Assembly (NCBI GenBank): GCA_037783415.1
Contig: JAZGTN010000011.1
Span: 1,426,001 to 1,490,000 of the forward strand
Source: Leptasterias polaris
Lineage: Eukaryota > Echinodermata > Asteroidea > Forcipulatida > Asteriidae
Length of the DNA: 64,000 nt
Reading direction: 5' to 3'
Position 1 is the first letter of the stretch; every line of letters begins with the position of its first letter. Under the pieces are notes generated by a model. The model did no database searches, was not told the DNA's origin, and worked only from the letters and a program-made list of their open reading frames with translations. Positions 1 through 9,492 of the stretch are shown piece by piece. The translations under genes were made by a program, and so were the position numbers.

Positions 1-150
1 TGAACTCAAGTCCAAAACTCAATGTTTGAAAACAGTGAAAACATATAATGGGGTTTTGCACTATTTTCTTGTTACTCCGATGACCAACAAGCGTAAACTT
101 TCACAGATTTGTTTGTATATGTTGGATCACATAAGACGAGGAGACTGGTC
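1..150. mobile_element. MITE-A fragment (cut by window edge)
   Basis: This stretch resembles the inner part of the roughly 360-bp MITE family seen complete at 40170-40527, 41329-41687 and 53281-53643. It shares the 'gatgaccaa' stretch and the 'actttcacag' block followed by 'tttgt'. It is more diverged than those copies and truncated by the window start. Positions 150-393 hold nothing I can identify. Confidence 0.5.
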
Positions 151-393
151 TATGACAATTAATAATCTGCCTGCTTTAATAACAATGTAATTGTGGTGCA
201 ACTGCATCTTCATTAAATGCTACATTTTATAAAGTTTGGTCTGAAACAATTTTGCAGGTTTAGAAAATATCTGCTCGTAAAAGGTGTGGCTCTGAGTGTC
301 CTCAGTGAGGTATTTGTTCAGAATGGCACTTCTACTTTCTCTTCTTATCTTCATAGTAATAACTAATAAGTCTCCTTTTCTATCATTACTTAC

Positions 394-639
394 CTGTTAC
401 TTTCACACTGAATTCACAAATTGCCTCATTGTCGTAGGGATCTGAGGCAGTATAACGCACAACTGTGTCGCCAATTCTAAAGGAATCACCAGAGTTATAG
501 TAAGAGGCAAGCCTGAAGGATCCTGAATTGTCTGTCACTTGTGGAAGCTGCCAAGTGATGACTACTTCGGAATCCATTGATGAAGACAGTTCTGAAGCAA
601 TGTCCAATGGGCAGCTGAGGTATACGGGTCTTTCATTAT
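394..639 (-). CDS. HYR module exon d (most 3' in window)
   Basis: The 246-nt exon lies between the acceptor 'tatatcatcag' and the donor GTAAGT, phase 1 to phase 1. It encodes R-P-V-Y-L-S-C-P-L-D-I, V-I-T-W-Q-L-P-Q-V-T-D-N-S-G, Y-N-S-G-D-S-F-R-I-G-D-T-V-V-R-Y, A-S-D and C-E-F-S-V-K-V-T. A good donor follows, so the transcript continues past the left edge. Confidence 0.87.
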
Positions 640-3600
640 CTGATGATATAAACAAAAATCAGAGTTATATGCCAAATGAAATGAAGCAAATTTCTAAATA
701 TTTGAATAATGTATGGCAAGAGACCTTATGCACATGAAAACAGCGCACTCAGCTAGAGATCAAAAGAAGATTGCTCTACTGTGCGCTATACCAATTAGAT
801 GTACATGTGCCATCCACATGTTGTCAGTGAATGTCATTTGCTGTCCATGATACCATGTGTTGTCAATGGGTGTCATTTGTCGTCCATGATACCAAGTGTT
901 GTCCATGAGTGCCGTTTGCCGTCCATGATACCATGTGTTGACCATGAGTGCCATTTGCCGTCCATCATACCATGTGTTGACCATGGGTGCCATCTGCCGT
1001 CCATGATACCATGTGTTGACCATGAGTGCCATTTGCCGTCCATGATAGCATGTGTTGTGCATGAGTGTCATTTGTTGTGCATGAGTGTCATTTGTCGTCC
1101 ATGATACCAAGTGTTGTCCATGAGTGCCATTTGCCATCCATTTTATCGTGTGTTGTGCATGAGTGTCATTTGTCGTCCATCATACCATATATTGTCCTCG
1201 AGTGCCATTTGCCGTCCATGATACCATGTGTTGTCCTTGAGTTGCCGTCCATGAAACCATGTGTTGACCATAAGTGTCATTTGCCGTCCATCATACCATG
1301 TGTTGTCCATGAGTGTCATTTGCCGTCCATGATACCATGAGTTGACCATGAGTGCCATTTGCCGTCCATCATACCACGTGACGAGTTGCCAATGAGAGCC
1401 GTTTGCCCTTTATGATACAAAGTGTTGTCCATGAGTGCCATTTGCCGTCCATCATACCATGTGTTGCCCATGAGTGCCATTTGCCGTCCATCATACCATA
1501 AGTTGTCCATGAGTGCCAAGTGCCATACGGCAAATTTGTTTAGAAATTTCTACTGATAGCATCTTCTTTTGAGTCATCTTCCTTCGGCCCATGTTACTTT
1601 ACCGTATGGTGGACACACACTCGAGGGACAAAATCCCCTATGACATCGGAACTCTTGCACCCACACTTCTACAGAAACCAAAATGGCAATCAGCGAATGA
1701 AGGCCACTGGCTTACTTTGACTTCAATACTTTATAATAATTAAAAGTGCCCGTTAATCTCTGTCATACATACATTCTATATATCTTTGTATGCATGTAAG
1801 AGTCCATACATTTTTTTTTTAACCTTTAGAAAGTGTGGATCAGATACAGCACTTTTTGACTGATGGAACTTGCTACATCAATTTTATTTCAGAATAATAT
1901 TTTTGAATAACAAACCTGAACAGGAACCTGAACCAGGATCAGGTTGGCTTAGTGGTTTCTTTCCCTGCCTTTCCCCTCTGTGGACCCCGGTTCGAATCCC
2001 ACCTCAGACCAGAGCCTTGCATGTGCATTGGGTTTGAAGTCCCTACCTCATTGCTTGGGTTTTCCCCATTGGGGTTTTCTGCCCACATCTGAAACTGTAA
2101 ATTTCTTCTTTTTTCCTATTCACTCTGTTATTGGTGCTAATTGGATGTGTAATAACAAAACAAACATACCTTCAACTCTAACAACAAAAGAACACGTCTC
2201 TTCCAGCTGTGAAGTTATATCTCGTAGTTCATAAAAAACATCCCAGGTTCCCACAGGAAACCTGTCTCCAGCCTCATAATTCTGATTAAGTACATCCACC
2301 AATGGGTCAGAGTTACGAATAAGTGGTCCTGTCCAAGACACTGTTGCATAGCTCTTTCCAATATCTGTATTTTGGGATATGTTTTCGGGGCATTCCCTTA
2401 AGAGGCCAACTGTGGAAGAAGAACAAAAAAACATAAGGTGAAGAATTTGCTCAACTTTTCTAATTGTTTCACATCTGTCTTTTCCAAGTTTGAATTCCAC
2501 TTCAAACCATAATATTATGGGTTGTTTTTTAAAAACCTGATAATATGATTTATCCCATTTATGATTTTAAAACCAACATTCAAACATGGAAACCAAGATG
2601 ATTTTACTCTTTAATTTTAACAAACAAACATTTCAATGTTGTTATTATTTATCAATACATAATAAAATCATTTTTGTACATATAGAAATGAAAATTTGTT
2701 ATGATAAAAACATGAATAATGCATTATAATGTGCTTTTTGAAAAAGGCAAGTTTTAACTTAGGGTAGCGATGTGTGATGCAAGTCATTTTTTAAAGATTA
2801 AAACCATAACGTCTTAGAACAAGTCTATATCAAAGGGTTGAAATCATTATACTGTTGTTTTTCCTGAGAGGAATATACATTGTACAAGTTTGTTTCGTTT
2901 TTTCCTTTATTGTTTTTCTTTTTCTCTGTGATAACTTTCACTTTTACTATAGTCGATTTTTTATTGTGGGTTATTTCTTATATCTGGCTGGCGCAGGTTT
3001 TTATTTGTTTATTGTCTTCGTAATACTTAATGTTTGATTTGTCTGGAGAAATTACAGAGAAAGGCACTCCGCATTATCCTAACAAAGGGCTTTTGTAGTG
3101 CTAAGTCTTTCAGTGAAATTTATGCCCAGGTTGGTTTGTCTCTCGTTTCTGTCAGACTCCAACAACTTTTTTCTAAGTTTGGTAAATCACTGTTAAGTTC
3201 TAACAACTATAGACACTTGCTCCCCACCCAACATAAATAATAATCTCAGAAATGCTAACAAACTTTGCTCAATCAAGTGTAGAACCAACAGGTATAAAAA
3301 CAGCCCGCTTCCTTCTCTAACCACACTTCTCAACAGTTGATTTTTTTACTACTTGTTTTTTTAATGGAGCTGGAATCCAAGTATTTTTGTATATTGTAGG
3401 CCTACATAATCTTTTTAACATTTTTTTCTGTAAACACTTCCCTTTTTAATGTTTATATATATTTTTTTTTCTTGTATGTATTTTAAACTCAATTCAGCCC
3501 TTGGGCTGCGATGTTTGAATTTTTAATAAACCAATAATAATAATAATAATAATGCCATTTTTAGTATAACCTTGTGACTGACTATGTTTTGTGTTTTTTA

Positions 3601-5246
3601 ATTGAAATAAATAAATTTAACAAAAATTATAAATGTGATTAATACCTTCCATTATTTGCTTTCTGTTTCTGAAAGGACAATATTTTAATGACAATATGAC
3701 AATCATTCACACAATTTATGTAAATGGTACTTGGGGCCTTTAATGTCTTAGTTCCCCTGTAGTTCTCCCGTTTTTGTTTCTCCTGAAGACGAACAGAGTA
3801 TGCTCTTCAAAACGTCTAGACTGCAGCGGTTTTTCTCAGAACCAATACTTCTCCCAAAAGAGTTGTTATGGTTTTACTGGTTTTAATTTTTAAAACTCTT
3901 TTTTTCTTCTTATGTTTGAGTTCTGTTTTTGCTACTCCAATTTCAAAGATAATGAATAATTAACAAAAATTCAAAACCCTTACAATTAAACCCCACAGAA
4001 CTTTTTACCAACTTTGCAACCACGACTTACCATAAACAGTTATATCAAAAACACAGGATCGGATGTTTCCAGAAGAGTCAGTTGCATTGTATTGTACCAG
4101 CCAAATTCCATCTTTGAATGGCTGATCTGGTCTGTAATTGGACGTGATAGTCACCTGACCTGCGTTGTCTGTAGCTATTGGTTCAATCCATGTGACTGAT
4201 GTGCTGAGTTCAGGATCTGGCGAAACTTTAGATCTTGTAAAATCGGTGGGACAGTTTGTGAATACTGGTAGCTCGAGGTCTGCATTGGACAGAATCAATG
4301 GTGCAGTATAAGAACAAATAACTTTTTCACCCGAACATGTCATCAATTAATCTTTGTTTGGATTGAAAGCCCCCAACGATGGCTTCGAAGCTAAGTGGCA
4401 AAATCAAGCAGGGTAAAAAACCGGGGGGAAAACAAAACAAAGAAACAAAATGTGGTTACGTTTCTAACATTAACAAACTTGGTTACACTGATTACCATTG
4501 AGGCAATGCTAAATTTTTACACCATTCTAGGCTGCCACATTATAGAATTTCACTCAGAAAGTCCTGGGGTAATGCATTTTATCGTTTATTATTTGTTTCT
4601 TTTCTAGCTTTCTAACTTGATAACGAGACTATTCTTCAAGCATCAAGTCGAGAGACAAGATTTGTTTTGCTGGATTATAATAAAGCCAATTCATAACTGA
4701 GCGCTGTTAGCGTACCGTACAGATCGCCCTAAGAGTAACACACAATGACAATGAATTCATGCTCAATGATAATTTCTCAACCAACCATGTCCCAGACCCA
4801 GACACATTGCTTATTACTCGTGAGCTACGCACGATTTCTCACTGGGGAAAATTAAAAGGCAATGCTGTGAGTGTGGAGCAATTGTGAATTTCTGAATTTG
4901 TGAAATTGTGAAATTGTGAAATTGTGAATTTCTGTGTCATCTTTGAAAAATAGTTTGAGCGCTAAAAAAAAAAAAATCTAAATTCACAATTCAATCACAT
5001 TACCTTTTACTTCGATGAAAAATGAGCAATTAATCGTCTTTTGCAACGTATCGTCGTTCAACGTGTACACCACTGTCGTAACCCCGATGTTGAAGGCATC
5101 TCCGGGTGTGTAGTTAGTGACTTGCTTGACGGTCGTTGTACTCGTTCCATCCAGTGCAATTGGTGGATACCACGAAACGATTGCATACGTCGTGCCTTGC
5201 TCTGTGCGAGTTGTGATATTGTCTGGACAGCCATACAGTTCTGGTA
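394..5246 (-). CDS. HYR (hyalin repeat) domain gene, four internal exons, partial
   Basis: Four minus-strand exons (5246-5004, 4279-4031, 2409-2170, 639-394 in transcript order) each encode one HYR module of 80-83 residues. HYR domains are immunoglobulin-like modules found in echinoderm hyalin and in many extracellular adhesion and complement-type proteins. Each exon shows a Cys near its start, a Trp-x-x-Pro core, an N-Y-x-x-G-D or similar turn, a G-x-x-x-V-x-Y strand and a second Cys before the closing beta strand. Every exon starts and ends in phase 1, so modules can be added or skipped without a frameshift. No signal peptide or membrane segment is visible; both ends of the gene lie outside these exons, the 3' end beyond the left edge. 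The introns hold a minisatellite, a SINE and a LINE tail. Which HYR protein this is cannot be said; a hyalin-like extracellular protein is the natural guess. Confidence 0.85.
810..1520. repeat. 39-bp minisatellite, about 18 units, in HYR intron
   Basis: The unit (for example 'catgagtgccatttgccgtc' plus 19 more bases) recurs every 39 bp across about 700 bp with point changes and a few short deletions, such as near 1237-1250 and 1381-1395. Because 39 is a multiple of three, both strands stay open over long stretches and translate as 13-residue repeats. This looks like a non-coding intronic minisatellite, since no splice signals or start context support translation. Confidence 0.9.
1936..2112 (+). 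mobile_element. tRNA-derived SINE
   Basis: An A-box-like stretch ('ggttggcttagtgg', about 1943) and a good B box ('ggttcgaatcc', about 1990) form a tRNA-related head. A body with a 'gggttttccccattggggt' hairpin-like stretch follows. The same head occurs reversed at 14995-15066. It sits in an HYR intron. Confidence 0.75.
2170..2409 (-). CDS. HYR module exon c
   Basis: The 240-nt exon lies between the acceptor 'ttcttccacag' and the donor GTATGT, phase 1 to phase 1. It encodes L-L-R-E-C-P-E-N-I, V-S-W-T-G-P, N-Y-E-A-G-D-R-F-P-V-G-T, V-F-Y-E-L-R-D and C-S-F-V-V-R-V-E. The A-T-D-N-x-G turn is replaced by a divergent sequence, so this module is less canonical than exon b. Confidence 0.82.
2410..3033. 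other. AT-rich intron sequence, nothing recognised
   Basis: The upstream part of the intron between HYR exons b and c is AT-rich, with short A/T runs only. The LINE fragment begins just to its right. Confidence 0.5.
3034..3555 (+). mobile_element. 3' end of a non-LTR retrotransposon (CR1/L2-like)
   Basis: The frame 3034-3240 encodes L-E-K-L-Q-R-K-A-L-R-I-I, a typical start of the C-terminal region after the reverse transcriptase of CR1/L2/Jockey-type LINEs. It ends with R-H-L-L-P and a stop codon. A 3' UTR with the small hairpin 'cagcccttgggctgcg' (about 3497) follows, then a (TAA)n tail at about 3534-3555. It is 5'-truncated, as usual for LINE insertions, and inactive. Confidence 0.75.
3556..4030. 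other. Intron with a repeat-derived hairpin motif
   Basis: At about 3783-3823 there is 'cctgaagacgaacagagt' followed by 'atgctcttc' and 'aaaacgtc'. It forms a short hairpin of a kind often seen at ends of metazoan retroelements. The rest is AT-rich with no gene. Confidence 0.4.
4031..4279 (-). CDS. HYR module exon b
   Basis: The 249-nt exon lies between the acceptor 'gtccaatgcag' and the donor GTAAGT, phase 1 to phase 1. It encodes L-E-L-P-V-F-T-N-C-P, V-T-W-I-E-P-I-A-T-D-N-A-G, N-Y-R-P-D-Q-P-F, W-L-V-Q-Y-N-A-T-D-S-S-G-N and C-V-F-D-I-T-V-Y. This is the most canonical HYR of the four, with the intact A-T-D-N-x-G and D-x-S-G-N signatures. Confidence 0.88.
4870..4940. repeat. Short tandem repeat (gaaattgt)n
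   Basis: Imperfect 9-10 bp units of 'gaaattgt' recur several times in the intron between HYR exons a and b. The rest of 4280-5003 holds nothing recognisable. Confidence 0.65.
5004..5246 (-). CDS. HYR module exon a (most 5' in window)
   Basis: The 243-nt exon is bounded by the acceptor 'ctacatag' and the donor GTAATG, with phase 1 at both ends. It encodes P-E-L-Y-G-C-P-D-N, then V-S-W-Y-P-P, then N-Y-T-P-G-D-A-F-N-I-G, V-V-Y and I-N-C-S-F. These are the expected HYR landmarks in order. It carries no ATG, so it is easily missed as an open reading frame; the plus-strand frame over the same bases is a shadow. Confidence 0.82.
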
Positions 5247-5699
5247 CTATGTAGAAATATATAGACTGATATTGTCAGACTATCATGGAGGAAGGAAATA
5301 ACTTAACAACTCAGGGTTAGAAGTTATCGAAAAACACAATGATTAGGCCTAGTATCAATCTCTGAAGTTCACACCAGAACCAATCCCACAGAGAAAAACT
5401 TTCCTTCTGAAATGTTGTAAAAGTTAAGAACATACTGTTTAATTTAGCCTGGCAGTACTGAACGTGCACAGATTTCCTGCCAAAAATTAAAAGTTTAATG
5501 GTTTTCAAATTCAAATTCAAATTCATTTTTGGGCAGTCATTTCTGTAATTTGTACAATCTAAAAAACGCCTTGTTAAACTTTCGTTTCCTATCGAATGTT
5601 AAAGGCATAAACACGGTTCACTTATTGGCACTTGAGTTACTTTGCCGATGTACCTCGAAGACGAGCTTTCGCTACAGTTTTAGACGGATTTTTCTAGAA
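5247..5699. other. Flank upstream of the HYR exons, nothing recognised
   Basis: This stretch contains a small 'attcaa' direct repeat near 5505-5525 and AT-rich sequence. Further 5' HYR exons may lie to the right, but I could not find one. Confidence 0.4.
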
Positions 5700-5909
5700 A
5701 TGACAGCTCGTGGTCGCTACGCAAGAGTGTCCCAGGTAGATCGAGAAAGTTTGATTGAGGCCTTCGAGGGAAAAGAGCAAGACTACCTTGAGCTTGCGGT
5801 CAATTTGAAGTCAACAAGTCCAGCAGCAGTGGTACAAACCATACCCAACCATAAATGCCAAGATGTCTGGCACGCCAGCAGATTGATGGTTGAGGAAGAA
5901 ACAACATAA
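5700..5909 (+). pseudogene. Decayed Tc1/IS630-like transposase N-terminal fragment
   Basis: An ATG-started 69-residue frame begins M-T-A-R-G-R-Y-A-R-V-S and continues R-E-S-L-I-E-A-F-E-G-K-E-Q-D-Y-L-E-L-A. This resembles the N-terminal helix-turn-helix of Tc1/IS630-type transposases, where an R-Y-x-R-V-S opening and a D-Y-x-x-L-A helix are common. After about residue 35 the resemblance fades and the frame stops, with no catalytic DDE domain. It is probably a relic. The family call is from memory of the pattern and is tentative. Confidence 0.35.
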
Positions 5910-7760
5910 ACAATAAGAAACCAGGGAAAACATAAAGAAACACCCCATTCAAAAACATACAAAATTAGGTCTTTATCAGTTAACCAATAAAGATCCCCCC
6001 AACAAAATCAAAAAAAGAAGAAGACAACAAAGAAGAAAACAAACATAATGGGCCCCATGTAGAATCTACTGGAAACATAAATAAAGAAAGAAAAAAAGTT
6101 TGCCTGAATTAAACTGAAGATACAAAACAGATGCCTTGTATACAGTTTATCTGTTTAGTCGCATTTCGTTATCGTACTTATTTGAGTTCTCATTTAGCGA
6201 AATTGATTGCCTCTTTACGAAATTCAAAAAAAATAAATCAGTAAAAATCTCCAGTCGAACCAGCTTTGCTAAATTGAATGATGATTGTGCGTCACGAAAA
6301 AGAATGACGATATACTAAATTGAACACAGTGCTAAAGGAATTTGAACGCCTCAAAACGAAATAGAATGACCGAATTCTGAATTTGAAACGCAGTAAAAAC
6401 TGGAGAGGCAAAATGGCTTTAATTCGAACGCACGAAAATGAAATCGGCTGCTCATTTGCCGAATTTGACCGAGAAAACCTATATTAGTTTTAAATGTAAC
6501 CATTCCAACAAAAAGTGTTGGGGTTGAAAAAAGTGATATGACATAAATAAAAAAATAAAAAAATTGCAACCACGTTAATCTCCCATAGCTGATGGCTTAG
6601 AGGTGCCCGGAAGCTCAATTGTGACCTTTTCGTCGAGAGACTTTCAATGGTCTATGTTGTAGGCCTAGTTGGTAGGGCTAAACGAACGAGGTCACCTCCG
6701 AGGATTAGTAATTGTTGGAATAATCAGAATAAAGTTTACAGGTCATAGGTTTATTCTTTGAATAAGCCTAGGCAAGGGAATAAAAGAGTGGCGACAAGGT
6801 CTTAACCGGCCATTTGAAACTGGCAAGGTCATGGTGCCCTATTGCACGGACGGCACCATTTAATATAAAGCTGTAATGTTTTAGCCAGGGCCATGCGTTC
6901 GTGTGCTTTTGTGAATAAGCCGGATGTTGTTGTATTGGGTCACGGTGGTGTTTGACCTCTTAAAATCGAAGTTAAACCGGTTCGGGTCTAACTTTCTGAA
7001 CATGGCCAGAAACCCAACGGTAACCAAACCCACCCCTTGAGAGCTTAACTCCAATCATTCGTGAGGTTTTATATACACCTGAAGTGTTTCACTCTGAGAA
7101 TTAGATGACAACAAATGGAGTGGGTCTTTTCTCTATGTTTATATCCATGTCACAAATTCACCGATGGAGATTGTGACACGCTTTTTCTTTGAGTTCACCG
7201 CTAGCTCAGAAGGCCAACACTTCATGGGGTTTCTTCTGTCAAACATGGACAGTGACTTGACTGGAGTATACAAGACCATGGACTTCCACAAACTGTCAAA
7301 AACCAGTATCAGCACTTTATGTGACCCAACAATGTCACAATTTTCACGAAGAACCACTTTTGTCAAAACGCCGTGTTTGAGATTCTACGTTTTACACTGT
7401 GATAGGCCTATTAGAAACCGCAAATCTGCATAATTAAAGCGTTCTGTAAATAAATTGATAGACCTGTGAAAGTTTAGGTTCACTCGGTCGGTCATTGGAG
7501 TCACGATGGTGAAAACTCCTGATTCTAAAACTAATTACTAAAACTAAATATTTTGCTCATTGCTAAAAAATTAAACTATTGTATTTCATTTCAGGCAATA
7601 ATCAAGTGAAGTTTTCCCACAAGACCATCTTTACACTATGTGAGATACAGAGCAAAGCTGTAAACACAATTTTCTTATTTTTTTATTTCTTACAAATTTT
7701 TTACATACCCTGAATGATTTTATTATATGATAACCTGTGGATAACCTCTTTGGTCCTGTG
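5910..7760. other. Intergenic, degenerate repeats
   Basis: Positions 5990-6090 are purine-rich low-complexity sequence. Positions 6180-6480 carry loosely repeated 'cgaaat' and 'gaatttga' words, similar in style to the minisatellite at 33480-34400. No splice-bounded coding exon was found on either strand. Confidence 0.4.
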
Positions 7761-7761
7761 T

Positions 7762-8095
7762 TTACAGTAAATGTAAATTTTTAAATAGAATAAAATCAAA
7801 TAAAAATGGTTTAAGGTCGAAATATTCAAAGGGCTGGTTTGTCGTAACTGCTTTTTTGAGTCCATCTTTCGGAGTAAATGTCTCAGTGTAACCGGTAAAT
7901 GTTCGAAAAGAGATGGTGACGTAAAGAACATGGTCCAGTTTCATCGAGATGCCGTGTTTAGCTTCTCCAAGCAGATTTAAGTTACGCAGCCGAACTGTAC
8001 CGTCTGTGTGACGGGTATCCTGCTCATTTGTGCTTAGCAGAAAAATAGTTGAGCAAGGTTTTCCGCTTAAGCAGCTCAAGGAGTTGGGCCCTGAT
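7762..8095 (-). mobile_element. Repeat-derived open frame bounded by a MITE-B end
   Basis: The right edge, read on the minus strand, begins 'gggcccaactccttgagctg'. This matches the terminal repeat of the element at 54626-55112 ('gggcccaatttcatagagct' type). A minus-strand open frame of 105 codons covers it. Its first part lies in the repeat arm; the rest (with D-H-V-L-Y-V-T-I-S-F) is unrecognised. I regard it as transposon-derived rather than a host exon. Confidence 0.4.
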
Positions 8096-8929
8096 TGAGA
8101 AATGTTTCAGAAACTGATAGTGATAGGCCTACCGGTTCTAAATCTGACCTCACTTGTTATTCACTCATTAAAATGACCGTCAAAACGTAACCATACCCGA
8201 TATGAAGATACTACTTTGGTCATTAGTGAATGACAAAGTGGACGTGGGACTGAGAAATTGTTTGCCAAAGTGTGGCAGCTCTAAACATTGAGTTTGAATT
8301 ACATTTCGAGTGTTTGGTGGAGAGCCTACGACACTCACGATTGTATATCAAAAATAATGAACCAAAGTATTCAAGTGTCTGATTCGATGTTTTTGCACCA
8401 TGTTTTAATACCTACCCTGGCAATGTGTAGTCGGTGGCCACATAGCTCCCAGTATCAGTAGCACTCTTAATCCAAATCGAATTGAGTCCAATCTGTCCAT
8501 GTTTGAAAATGAAAACAATCTACACCCAACTTAAAATCCAGATATCATCTACGATAACATAATGATCAAACATCTCCAAATGAAAAGTCACTCCCGACAA
8601 CTGAGGCGCAAACGTTCTATCGTTACCAGACCGTGTGTCGTACCGTTCTTTCTACATGGCCGTACCGCGCACTACTAGTGATAATCCGGGCGACAGACTC
8701 TGGTAAATTTGAAGCATTTAGCATCACAAAGGAGTCAATTTCAGCATTTGGAATTCCGGTGAACATTGTCTGCCTTTATCCGTCTCGATGACAGTAGCCA
8801 ATTTCGGGACAAAGTCTTTTAAGTGTCAAATGCTTGATTCATCCCGTTGGGTTGGTGGGCGGAATTGTTTGTTAGGACATAACAATGCGGTTGTTGGTTA
8901 TTTTCTAATGAAAAGAGGGTTTTTTCGGG

Positions 8930-8971
8930 GTTGAACCATGGAGGTAGGAATTCCTACCTCCATGGTTGAAC
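8930..8971. repeat. 42-nt palindrome (30-nt perfect core)
   Basis: The core 8936-8965 (ccatggaggtagg, aatt, cctacctccatgg) is a perfect palindrome. The outer six bases on each side pair with one mismatch. There is no spacer, so it would extrude as a cruciform or form a tight hairpin in RNA. Confidence 0.9.
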
Positions 8972-9419
8972 AAAGAACTATTGACCAGAGTGGGACTTGA
9001 ATTCGCGACCTCTGATTGTATATCAAAAATAAGTTTTGGTACCCATTTTAAGGTTTCAGTGTATTTAACTTTAAGTTACACTTTAACTGATATGACCTAA
9101 TTTACATAAAGCCGTACTGTTGAAACATTTTCACCGATAGTTTCGAAGCAGACATTCACTACCGAGTATAATTTGTTTCCCCCGTCCAGTTTGTCTTGTA
9201 ATTCCAACAACAAAAAAGCCTTCCCCATTTACACCGAAGACAAATTTTGTTGGGGTGGGGGCACTTAAACAATATGCAACTCGTGAATAAAATATCTCTC
9301 ACCACTATGAAACATCAATATTCAATTCGAGCGATTTAAAAACAATGAAAGTTGTTTGTCAAAAAAACATGCCCGTTAAACCTAAACTCAAATAAAGTAA
9401 ACTTACGCCCAGGCACTAA

Positions 9420-9492
9420 TTATGTTGGGGTGGGGTGGGGGAACTTTACCCCCCCCCCCCCCCCCCCCCCCCACTGGCCACGCCACTGAGTA
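9420..9492. repeat. G/C homopolymer tract next to a transposon-like terminus
   Basis: A G-rich stretch is followed by a run of more than 20 C and then, on the minus strand, 'cagtggcgtggccagtgg'. That resembles the 'cagtggcgtagcca' end common to hAT-type DNA transposons. The partner end was not found. Confidence 0.5.

Noticed and set aside
760..1519. Repetitive proteins on both strands over the 39-bp repeat, or a CRISPR-like array
   Set aside because: The open frames follow from a 13-codon period. Units are contiguous without unique spacers and this is an animal genome.
3777..3825. Hammerhead ribozyme
   Set aside because: The 'ctgaaga' and 'aaaacgtc' parts recall a hammerhead core, but the stem is continuous with extra bases before the GAAA position and no closing stems were found.
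8423..8520. A fifth HYR exon
   Set aside because: Only a short stretch (A-T-D-T-G-S-Y-V) resembles HYR. Both Cys positions and the Trp-x-x-Pro core are missing and the frame ends in a stop.
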